Of a stretch of DNA of 64,000 bases, positions 9,929-19,965 are shown one piece after another. The notes under the pieces were generated by a model that worked only from the letters and a program-made list of their open reading frames with translations, made no database searches and had not been told where the DNA came from. Position 1 is the first letter of the stretch; each line of letters begins with the position of its first letter. The position numbers and the translations under genes are program-made. This DNA is from Podospora pseudocomata (Eukaryota; Ascomycota; Sordariomycetes; Sordariales; Podosporaceae), in NCBI RefSeq assembly GCF_035222375.1, contig NC_085891.1, positions 4,001,441 to 4,065,440 on the forward strand. Direction: 5' to 3'.

Positions 9929-11709
9929 TCAAAGACCAGCCTTAGAGCCCTGGGGTACAATGGCCCGGCCTGGATAGAAAGATAAACACGGCCTGCAGTT
10001 AGTGCATGATTCCTGTAACTGGTAGGTAACCTTTGGAGGCGAGAAGACGGGACCTACTGGTGTCTTTCTGTCAATCCACTCCGGATCCAGCATCCACATG
10101 AACGCCCCCAGTAGCTTGCACAGTGTGACCCTCATCTGCAACAGAGCAAACTTCTCCCCGAGACAGGCTCTGCGGCCCCCATGGAAAGAAATAAACTCTG
10201 CTTTAGATTTGCGTAACCGGAGCTTCTTCTGGATGGATGTTACATCACCGCCCCAACGAGAAGGATCAAACTGGTCTGCTGTTGGTCCCCAAGCTTCCGG
10301 GTCCCGGTTTGTCGAGTAGCAGTTGTATCCGACGTATGTGCCGCTGGGGATTACAATGGAAGCGTGGCCAAGGAGCGTGTCCTGGGAGGTGCGCCGATTG
10401 ATGAGCTGGCAGATGGGAGGAAAGAGACGCAGACTCTCGAGAATAACAGCAGTCAGGAGCGGGAGGTTGGTCAGCATTTCAATGTTTTGAGCTAGCGCGG
10501 GGATTGAAAGTCCTGTAGACACGAGTTCTTCATAAAGTCTGGCTTGAGTTTCCTAAAGAGCTCGTCAGCTTTGGTTTACATTCGGACCAACACAGTGCAC
10601 CTACAGGATGCTTGGCCAGCAAGTAAAGAGTGGATATCAGGCACAGTTGGGGATTTTCCTGACCAGCTACAAAGAGAACTGTCAAGTTGTCATGCATCTG
10701 TTTTTCATCCCACTGACCGGACTGGTGAGCATCTAGCAGCCGGCGGCCCAATCCATCTTTGGGCCAGGGCGCTGACGATTTTGCGGAGGAGGGATCGTGG
10801 CTTTCGATCAAAGCATCCCTGAGGGCGCCTCGAAACTTGTCCACAGTTTTCCTGGCATGTAACCGACTTGGAAATGGAAACTGGTCCAAAATGGGAAAGT
10901 TCATAAAGATAGGCTTGAAAATCTCACGCTTGACTGCCGATTGCAGAATGTTGATGGGTGCGTTGTCCGAGAGAGCCTAGTAGCACCGAATGTTAATCTC
11001 ACGTGTGGTCTTTTTTCCAGCGTTTTGTGAAAGGACGTAAGAATGTACTTGCATCAAAGTTGGTCTGCAAAATGACCTCAGAGCAGTTGGCCAAGGAATA
11101 CCGCTGAAGCAACCCCTGAACAGCAACGCCACGGCCTCTTCCACCGCGCGACTGGGCATCTTTCACGAGCATGCACAGTTTGTCGGCATTCAAGGCGATC
11201 TTGTCCACCTCGAAATTGTTTCGTTGCAGCCCTGGCCGGATGACAGACTGGTATTTCTTCCAGACTTGACCATGGCTAGAGATGATGTTGTCGCCTAAGG
11301 TGGTACCCTGTGTCAGCTATTTTGCCCGTGTTCATTGAAGAGAAGCAAACAATAATTAGGTACCAAGAAACTGTGCCAAAACACTATGAGGGATCTTTTT
11401 TTGATTTCCGCTCTTTTCGTACAGGGCTTCGTCCTTGAAGATCTCGGCGATGTAAGAGGGCTTGTGCACCAAAATATTCCATTGAGCCGCAAAGAAGAAC
11501 TTGACAGCGCCGTGAGTGCGAAGTGGCTTGTCGATATATTGACGAAAAATGTCGGACTGGTCGACATCCTTGAAAAAGGGAATGAGGGCTACCCAAAAGG
11601 GGATGGTAGGGATGTTTTCGGGGTATCTTGGTGGTAGCAAGAAGACATAGTAGACTAGGAAAATAGCGATGGCTGCAAGAAGCAGTAGCTCTGCAATGAA
11701 TCCCAACAT
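9929..11709 (-). CDS. Cytochrome P450, CYP56/DIT2-like
   Basis: Four exons are inferred (11364..11709, 11053..11294, 10605..10976, 9929..10552), giving about 527 residues. The order of features is an N-terminal membrane anchor (residues 1-25), an I-helix with AGQENPQ in place of the usual AGxDT (about residues 292-298; Asn-Pro here is typical of CYP56 as I know it), ExxR as ESLR (about 359-362), FDPSRW, and the heme loop FHGGRRACLG with Cys at about 450. Yeast DIT2 couples tyrosines into dityrosine; in isocyanide clusters P450s modify the product. Intron 2 seems to use a GC donor (GCAAGT, 11052) because only that choice restores frame and a family-like join. The C-terminal 20 residues after the substrate-recognition region are less certain. 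It shares direction with the synthase and is divergent from the MFS gene. Confidence 0.9.
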
Positions 11710-12385
11710 TGTTGTGGTCTGCTATGCGATCTAGAAGATGAGACTCACGGCTGCTTGCAGTTCAACCTTTCGGGATATAACGCATAACCTAGATGATCGC
11801 CGCGCTCAAAATAGCAGGTACGCGATGAATATTCATATATGGGCACTGTATTGGTCGCAGATAGGTCGCACTTCGCTGCTGCGCACGTGTGACCCAATGC
11901 AATGGGAGAGAGGTGCAGCGGCAGGGGGGCTAGGTTAGCGCTAACACGCAGCGAGGCTGGAGGGATGGAATGGGGGTGAGGCCTGTATTACTCGGGACCC
12001 CAGCTGCACCTCAGCATGATATGAAGCCGTATGTTTTTGAAGAGGTCGAGATGGATTGCTGCTGTGTCCCGTAGGCTGCGGCAGGTGCTGCGCCCTCACA
12101 CACCCCGGGCTATGGAGGTGCTGGAGTATGAGGTCGGAGGCCCGGGCGGCCGGCCGGCTGTCCGCTGTGAGTAGGTTGTTGTCTTTAGGTAGCGCTTTTC
12201 TCGGTGTGACCAGCCCGGAACTCCTTGAACTGAACCCAGCTTAACCCTCTCCCTTTTTCTGTTTTTTATAAAATAAAAAAAGTAGAAGAAAACAGAATAC
12301 CTGTTCTATTCCATTTTGCTTCTCAGTTCACAATACCTGTTCATCCCCTATTGACCCTGTCAATTTGCTGTGGCATGCCTGCAGA
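11710..12385. promoter_or_regulatory. Divergent intergenic region between P450 and MFS transporter
   Basis: Both genes read outward from this 0.68-kb stretch, so it probably holds both promoters. A T-rich/A-rich block (about 12250-12285) precedes the MFS start. No specific operator is claimed. Confidence 0.45.
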
Positions 12386-14448
12386 ATGGTAAGGTTTGAG
12401 CTCACCGTCCAGATAGGACGCTCTCGACAATCTTCTCCGCACAGAGCATCTTCCTCTCAGTCCAGATCAAGATCAAGATCACGCACCCGCCATAGTCGCC
12501 CCCATTCTCCTGAAGACAGAATCCCTCTAGTTGAACGTGTTCCCCCTCCTGCTCGTGATGATGACCCGGCCTCGATATCCCTGCCTCCTTCCCCGACAGA
12601 CAATACTCCCGAGAAAAATCTTTACCTTTAGGTCCCCGATCCTCCCATCAACACCTTTCCACGTCCAATAATGAGTCTTTAACGAATGGCCCGCCACCAG
12701 CAGACGAGCCACCGGGCCTGAATCCGAGTCCGAAGCAGGATGGGTCTAGGTCTTACACCGATTTCTCCCCTCTCCGTCGAAAGTTCATCTTGTCTGTTAT
12801 AACGATTGCTGGATTCTTCGGGCCATTGGCGGGAGGCATATATCTTCCTGCCTTGCCGGTGCTGGAAAAAGAGTTCAATGTTAGCCCAACCGCCATCAAT
12901 GTGACGGTTTCAGTGTTCATGATGACTTTTGCGTTCGGTGTAAGCCTTTACCCTCCCCCATCCCATCAACAGACAACAAAGATGCTGATGTCGTCTACGG
13001 CCGCTATTCTGGTCCACTTTTGCAGATTGGAAGGGTCGCCGTCCATTGTACTTGATAAGCCTTGCCATTTACATCTTGGCGAACGTGCTTCTTGCTGTAG
13101 TACCAGCAAACTACGGAGCACTGGTGTTTTTGAGGGTCATGCAGGCGTTTGGCAGTGCTAGTGTTGTTAGCATGGGGGCAGGGACAGTTGCCGACGTGGG
13201 TAAATATATTCGCCTTTCTCGTTGCCAACTTGCTAACGTCAGTCCATCCCAGATCACGGAGCCGAAGAAGCGAGCATTCGCAATGAGCATTTTTCTCATG
13301 GGCCCTCAATGCGGTCCTGTCCTGGGTCCCGTGTTGGGTGGTGCATTGGCAGAGGGGAACTGGAGATGGATTTTCGGATTTCTTGGTGTGTTCTTCCCTG
13401 CATGTTGTGCGTCCGCCGACTAACGAGGTGCCAAAGCGATTTCTAGCGGCATACTTTGGCTTGTGATTCTCTCTTCTCTCCCTGAGACTCTTCACGCCCG
13501 CGTGGGCGGAGGCCGTATCTACACAGAACGGCCCATTTTCTTTTGGCCCCCTTCCATGTCTTCACCTCTCGCGCCGAGCTGGGAAAGGGGTCCTCCACTG
13601 CCCATCCCAACCCTCAAAGGGTACTGGAACCTGTTCATTTACCCTCCCATCGGCATCGTCAGCTTCAACACTGCTATGCTTTACTCTACCTACTTCGCCA
13701 TTGCCGTACAACTTCCGACCGAGCTGAGTCAGCGATACAAATGGGGCCCATCGGGAATCGGCGCTGGCTTTCTGGCGGCAGGAATTGCTATGATTGTGGG
13801 AAGTCTGCTTGGTGGTAGAGCCTCGGACTGGAGAAGGGCGAGGGCAGCAGAGCAACTGCCAGAGGACACCAAGATTGATCCAGAGTTTAGACTTGTGGAC
13901 CAGATCTGGGGCGTGTTGATTTGTGTGTTGGGGACTCTGCTATATGGATGGATGGTGGATGGTAGCAAACATCCAGCAGCAGTTTTGTTTGCCACATTTT
14001 TGAGTATGTACTCCTGTCAGATAACTTCCGCCGCAACGGGAAACTAACCAGCGGTATTTGACAGCCGGATTTGGGATGAATTGGGTCTTTGTCACCACTA
14101 CAGCATTCTTGACCGAATGTGTTGCTCAACAGGCGGCAGGAGCGTTTGCGCTGGGAAACTTGCTGAGAAACCCCGGGGCTGCCATTGTGTCGGTGATAAC
14201 ACCAACACTGGTGGCCAAGATGGGGAGTGGATGGTGCTTTACGGGGCTGGCGGTCTTGGATCTGCTCCTGGTTGGAACTTCGGTTATTGGTACGTGCAAC
14301 TTGTTGAGTAGCAGAGCTCTGGCTTGAATGGAGAACTAATATTGTTTCTGTAGTTCTCAGACTAAAATGCCCTGGCTGGCGTGCGGATAGGGTGTCCAAG
14401 ATGCAGCTGGCTGGCAAGAAAGCCGGAGGTCCGGCGGCTGTTCCTTAA
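12386..14448 (+). CDS. MFS drug:H+ antiporter-like transporter (DTR1-like)
   Basis: The encoded protein has a Ser/Arg/Pro-rich cytosolic N-terminus, then FGPLAGGIYLPALPVL-type helix 1, the ADWKGRRPLYL motif-A loop, LRVMQAFG, GPVLGPVLGG and further helices typical of 12-TM DHA1 transporters; yeast DTR1, a dityrosine exporter, belongs here. Introns at 13196..13252 (perfect TGCTAAC branch), 13386..13436, about 14004..14065 and about 14288..14352 are clear. Two joints are not: the N-terminal frame (from ATG 12386) needs a small intron at about 12550-12631, and the intron starting at 12938/12940 lacks an AG where the coding motif PLFWSTFA resumes (13001). Use of the next AG (13025) keeps frame but loses those residues. 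Its position beside the synthase and P450 suggests product export. Confidence 0.82.
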
Positions 14449-16108
14449 GAACGGTCTTTGGCAAGTGGAAAAATATCGGGGCATAAAAATATAACCCACA
14501 CGCCTGTCGAAGATCTTTCACAGCCTTGCAATTATCTTTTGAAGTCTTTCGAAAAATTTAAAAGCCTAATGATTATCTTTCAGGGCTTTCTTCCCCAATC
14601 AAAGCCTCTATTTTACTGTCCCCACAGCGTGGTTTGGGCAAGCGCACCAGGCTTTGGTTGGGAGATGAAAGATGGCCGAGGAGAGCTGAATGGTCCGATG
14701 GACCGGCCATATAATCATTGCTTGGGCTGATGGGCGTTGAATAAGATTAGACAAAATAACTCCTTGCGCATTCTTCTTCATCACCAATGTGACCATCCAT
14801 GGGTGGATCTTTTTCACCACCCCATCTCACTGCATGCTGGATGCTGATCGGTGACAGGCTTCCCACGAGGCTAGAGTGGGTGAGCGGCTACTCAAGGCCT
14901 GACTGTCGCATGGCCATCTGAATCCAGAGCGGCGGGATCAACGCAAACGCACATTGACGATCGTAGCACGGTAGTCGGTAGAGCGAGTGTGACAGAAGGC
15001 GGAGAAGTTGTCTCCCACGACCACGATCGATATTGCTCGATCCTCCATCCCCACAACTAAAGATATGACCACCTCAACAACGCCCCCAGCGGCATCGGCA
15101 ACGGAGATGTTGCTTGCGCTCGAGTTCTGACAACTCAGCCCTGCAGCCGAAAACGAAAAAGGAGGGGGCGTGTGCAGAAGAAACATGTGACCAGGGGGGG
15201 TTATCAGATCGCTTGGTCTTTGACGGAGAATGTGGACATACCGCGGCATTTTGACCAGTTCGGCAAAGGTGTTTAGCCCGTCTGGCTCTTTTCGCTGTTC
15301 TTTAGGTAACAGAAGACGCGACATGTGTCTTTGCAAGCGATTTCGGCTTCGACGGCGGTTCAAGTCGTTGTGGGGCCATTGGTTTGTCCCAGCCAATCGT
15401 GAGCACCAACCCGATCTGATAACTTTATTTTCTCCTCCACCAAGGACACCGCGGTGGGTCCTGTTCCACTGCGCCTTGAAAAAAACGACTGAGTGGAAAA
15501 ACCATCACACGACGCCAAGTGACCACCCACAATGAAACCCTCCTCCACCTGAACATTTCTCTACGGACTCGATAATCTGCAGATGTTCATTGTTGGCAAC
15601 AGCGCGCATGTACCTAGCATGAGACTGGAGGGGAAACGACCCTTCGATCTCTCTCTTTTGTACCGGTAGGCTGGAGGATGGCGGTAGTCAACAACCGACA
15701 CGAGGATGCAAAGCATCCACCAGCGGAACAGAGCCAAAATTGGCGCATGGCCCGTCCCTCTGCATGGTCCTCTCAACTCTCCAGGCTCATCTAGACCAGG
15801 ATCATGATGGACGGGAACAGTGATGCCACACGTGGCTAGTCGATAGTCTGAATGTCGCCGTTGCGTCGCCGCCACCCCAAAGAGCCTGCAGCTGAATTTG
15901 GACCTTCTCCAGGGTAACCCGGATGGCGGGACAGTCCAGTGCCCTTCATGTTTTTGTTGGTTCGCTTCCGATCTAACGTTTGGCGTCCCTACATATAACA
16001 GTGCTCTCGTCCTGGATTCTGTCATCGGGTCTCTTGCTCGTTCCGGTTGAAGCATACCTTTTCCAAACCACCCAAGCCAGCTCCCCAAACCCCCAGCAAA
16101 CCGTCAAG
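14449..16108. other. Intergenic, 1.66 kb, no gene recognised
   Basis: Several open frames of 60-175 residues occur (for example minus strand 14938-15396 and 15561-16088) but none shows domain, codon or splice support. The right part presumably holds the promoter of the acetyltransferase at 16109. Confidence 0.5.
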
Positions 16109-16911
16109 ATGGTCCACGTCGTCCTCCCCGCCCTCATTCCCGACATCAAGCGCGTGTATGATTCCTACTTTGCCGCCTTCCACCATGACCCCATGGGCGA
16201 GATCATGCTCAACATCCTCTTCCCCGGAGGCAATGTGAACTCACCAGAGTTCCGTGAGGAACACGCCAAGGGCACCCTCGCTTGGTGGCATCAGTCTGAT
16301 TCCCAATACACCTACAAGTGCGTCGACACCGACAATGGCGACATTGTCGGCATGGGTCTCATCGATGTGATTCTGCGCCGCCGCTCCGTGGAGGAGCGCG
16401 CCTTCCAAGGTGTTCCATGGCTCCAAGGCGAGGCCAAGGAGCGCGCTGAGAAGGTTCTCAAGCCCCTTCACGACATGCGTGAGCAGCTTTTTGGCGACCA
16501 GCAATACATCTGTACGTCTTCCCACGGACCCATTTACGGGATAGAATTGCTAACACGAGATGCTCTTGTCCAGATGCCCACGTCATCGGTGTCCTCCCCG
16601 AACACCAGGGCAAGCAGGCCGGTGCCGCCCTTGCTGGCTGGGGTCTCAGCTTCGTCGACTATACCAACCTGCCCATGTACTTTGAGGCCTCGCCCTCCTC
16701 GGTCGGCCTCTACGAGAAGCTGGGCTACGAACGTCTCAAGGAGACCATCGTTCATAAGGCCGAGACGCTCGGCACTGCCACTGATATCTCGGTGCCTCTC
16801 ATGGTCAAGATGCCCAAGTCTGCCGGTGGCATGAGCTTTTATGAGTGGAAGGAGAAGGGCTACCCCAAGTTCAACGCTGCCACTCCGGTCTCCAAGAAAC
16901 AGAAGCTCTAA
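16109..16911 (+). CDS. GNAT-family N-acetyltransferase
   Basis: Two exons (16109..16511, 16574..16911; GTACGT donor, CCAG acceptor) give 246 residues. The C-terminal half contains the acetyl-CoA loop VLPEHQGKQAGAAL (motif A, Q-x-x-G-x-A) followed by a YFEASPSSVGLYEKLGY segment, a common ending of the GNAT fold in fungal proteins. The start at 16109 (GTCAAGATGG context) is preferred over an upstream in-frame ATG at 15980, because family members begin about 15 residues before a YDSYFAAF-like helix and the extension is low complexity. The substrate is not identifiable; many fungal paralogues act on small molecules rather than histones. Confidence 0.9.
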
Positions 16912-17672
16912 AGGACAGGGCCAGTTGGCTTTGTAATGAGTGGAGACGTAACAAATTGCTTCCTTTTGGGTTTCTGGGCGCGGGCTGGCATGGATTTATC
17001 AGGGCGTTTTGTTTTGGGTTGGGAAAACTGTGTACATAAACAGGTGTTTTGGTCCATGATGTTTGGGGGCGGGAAAATGACAGCTCATTGTATCCGTACC
17101 TGACTCTGTTGCCAAATTGATGTGTCGCCCTGGATTGCAGCCGACACGAGCATGTCCCGATACCGGCTGGCCGTCGGTGTGCGGATGGCAGGGACGACAG
17201 GGACGGCATCCCACGATCAAAACTTTTCTCCTCGGTTGCGGGCGGGTGGGCTGTGGGACCCCTGTCAAGTGCCAAGTCGAATTATCAATCGGACCATGGA
17301 GATAATCTTGAGAGCCACCTCTGGCCCCCCACACCATCCCAGCCGGGATACGGAGAACAGCTCTCTGCAATGCAGCCATGGCACCATGCTGGAGAAAAAA
17401 GTGCGCAAAAAAGTGCGCTTTTCCACTCCCCTCGCCAGGGGTGTTTATCCAACACTGGTCGGCGGTTGTCTCCTGTTCCGTACCAGATTGCCGTGCTGTC
17501 TCCAGTTGTTTCCGACCCTTGCGGCCCATTTTGAGCATGGTGTATCTGGAGGGGTTGCTTTTGTGTGTTTTCGACGGGACGGCAGTGAGCATATAGAATG
17601 ACGTTCTCGGCACCACAGGGTCGCCAACATCCTGCTGGTGAGTGACAGTGCCCAACCCAGACAGTTCCCGCC
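16912..17672. other. Intergenic between acetyltransferase and oxidoreductase
   Basis: It holds the 3' end of one gene and the promoter of the next. Long overlapping antisense frames here have no family features and were not annotated. Confidence 0.5.
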
Positions 17673-19113
17673 ATGGCCGAAAAACCACCACAGAGGATGA
17701 CGCTGTTCCAGCGGCTGCGAAAGGCCATCCTGTTCCTCAGGCTGGTGGGTTATGGTCTTCGCACATACTACAACTTCTTTTCCCGCAGTCTGTCGGCCAA
17801 GATTGCGAACCGGCTCGCAAAGTCGGACGCGTCCATCGGTCCAGACGACGTCAAAAACATTGTCATCGTTGGAGCTGCCTTCTCGGGCCTCTACGCTGCG
17901 CGCCTCCTGGCCGGCGCCGTGCCCCGAGATGGCCGCTACCGCATTGTCGTGATCGAGCCGAACAGCCACTTCAACTTCACCTGGGTCTTCCCTCGCTTTT
18001 GCGTTGTCGAAGGCCATGAGCACAAAGCCTTTATTCCCTACAGCCCCGACTTTTTTGACATGGGGCCCAAGGGGCTGGTGCAATGGGTACGTGACCGTGT
18101 GACCAGTCTCACAAGGGAGAACGTGCTCCTGCGGAGTGGCGAGGTAATCCCGTACGAGTATCTTATCATAGCCACCGGATCCAACGTCGCCGATGGTCTT
18201 CCGTCCCGCGCCGGCGTGGAGGACAAGGAGGAGGCGATTGAGCTGCTGAAAGCAATGCAGGAGCGCGTCAAGAATGCCAGCCACATTGTCGTTGCCGGAG
18301 GTGGCGCTGCGGGCGTCGAAACGGCCACGGATGCAAAGGACCGATATCCGGGCAAGTCTGTCACCATTGTGCACTCTCGGCAGGCCTTGATGCACCGTTT
18401 CGGCAACGGACTGCAACAGGGTACCTCGGAAGCCATGGAAAGACTGGGCGTCAACGTCATCCTCGGCGAGAAGGTGCTTCCAGAGTCTGTAGACGGAAAG
18501 TTCATCACACTGAGCTCGGGACGAAAGATTGAGTGTGACTGCTTCGTAGGTTTATTGTTGATACCACAAATCGAGATTCGATGCTGACAAGACACTGCTG
18601 ATAGATCAACTGCACCGGGCAAAAGCCCGCCTCCGGTATCGTCGCGAGCCTCGCGCCAAACACAATCGCCCCGTCTGGTCACATTCGGGTCAAGCCCAAC
18701 CTTCAAATCGATGACGATTCCCTTCCGAATGTATATGTCTGCGGTGACGTCGCCCAGGCCGAGGTGCGGAATCCCAACTCACGAGTGGCGGCGCGCCAGG
18801 CCGAGATCTGCGCCGACAACGTGGTGCGGGCCGTTAAGGGCAAGAAGCCCAAATACGTCTTTACCGAGGGGTTTGGCGATGGCGTGATCAAGTTGACTTT
18901 GGGTTTGGTATGTCGAAGCCTCCAAGTGGCCGCAAAGTAAGAATCACTGGCTAACGCTGGGCAAAACAGGACCGGTCCATCACGCAGTATTTCGATGGCA
19001 AATCGGAGCTTCTGTTCCCTGCCGAAGAACCCGATCTTGACCTCATGTGCAAGGGAACGTGGGCTGCCATGGGAGCAAGGCCTTTTGAGGATACTGGCGT
19101 GTACTCTGAGTGA
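17673..19113 (+). CDS. AIF/AMID (FSP1)-like FAD-dependent NAD(P)H oxidoreductase
   Basis: Three exons (17673..18545, 18605..18907, 18970..19113) give 439 residues. The protein has a hydrophobic N-terminal stretch (about 10-40), an FAD-binding Rossmann motif VIVGAAFSGLYAARLL (about 65-80), the ATG motif (LIIATGS), a second nucleotide-binding loop VVAGGGAAGVETA, and a late FAD motif YVCGDVA with AARQAE. This order matches pyridine-nucleotide-disulphide oxidoreductases of the AIFM2/FSP1 type, which reduce quinones with NAD(P)H at membranes. No CxxxxC redox disulphide is seen, which excludes the glutathione/thioredoxin reductase branches. Both introns are short with standard ends. Confidence 0.92.
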
Positions 19114-19965
19114 AGGCGATAGTCAAGGACATCAGGTTGCGGGATGTGTTGCTCCACTGAGCATGGCGGAAAGTCGCAAGCCCGTGTGGTGATGATGGGC
19201 AATGTCCTGGCTTTGTGCTTCCGCAGCGAGCCAACTTCCGCAGCAAGCCAACAGTTCATCGATTGGCACGTCCAATGACAGGAGTCTTGGGCCAAGATGA
19301 ACACCAGGACAAGCCGCAAAGCAAGCCAGTAAACCAGGTCGCGTTCAGAGCCGGTGTCAGATACATCGGTGCTGCTACGCTGACGCGAGATGGGAAGAAT
19401 TACGCGATGTTGTCGAGCAGGGCATCGCTCTGGGCGCGGCGAGCTTGCATTTCGAAAGGCTGGCAGCTTTTTGCAGGCAGATAGATGAGTGGTCGAGTGT
19501 CCAAACATTAGCAAGGAGATGACACAAACGTTTGGCTCGAAGCCTGCGGTGCCTGGGAGTGAAGCATCATATCAAGTACCACTGGTGGCGTTGGGAACGA
19601 TCAGCCACGCTATCAGGCACTGCGACAGTAACGATAAGTAAATAGTGATTCAGTAAATCGAGTTGACAGAGGCATTCAATGCTGATCATATGTACAAGTG
19701 CAAATTGAAGAATGCTCAGGTCCAGGTGGTGCCAGCTCCAGAGCTTGGAGCTTAGAATGCCCCCACTTTTTTCTCCAACAGGCACCTTGACGGACACCGC
19801 TTGTACGACCCCACGCACCGACATGTCCAATCTTGTCACCTCCAATTCCATCCCAATGCAACAACAGACCATTACAGCGACCAGCACCAGAGGTACGTCC
19901 CCTGTTTCCCATTTCCTGCCTCTATTCTAACTCGGTCGTGTTGAACAGGCGCGCTCCCGTGTCAG
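19114..19965. other. Convergent intergenic region
   Basis: Two genes converge here (oxidoreductase from the left, kinase-HAD-UPRT from the right). No additional gene was recognised. Confidence 0.5.

Noticed and set aside
14938-16088. Open frames on the minus strand between MFS and acetyltransferase
   Set aside because: No domain, no splice support and low-complexity composition.
17445-18416. Long minus-strand frame opposite the oxidoreductase
   Set aside because: It lies antisense to exon 1 of a well-supported gene and has no family features.
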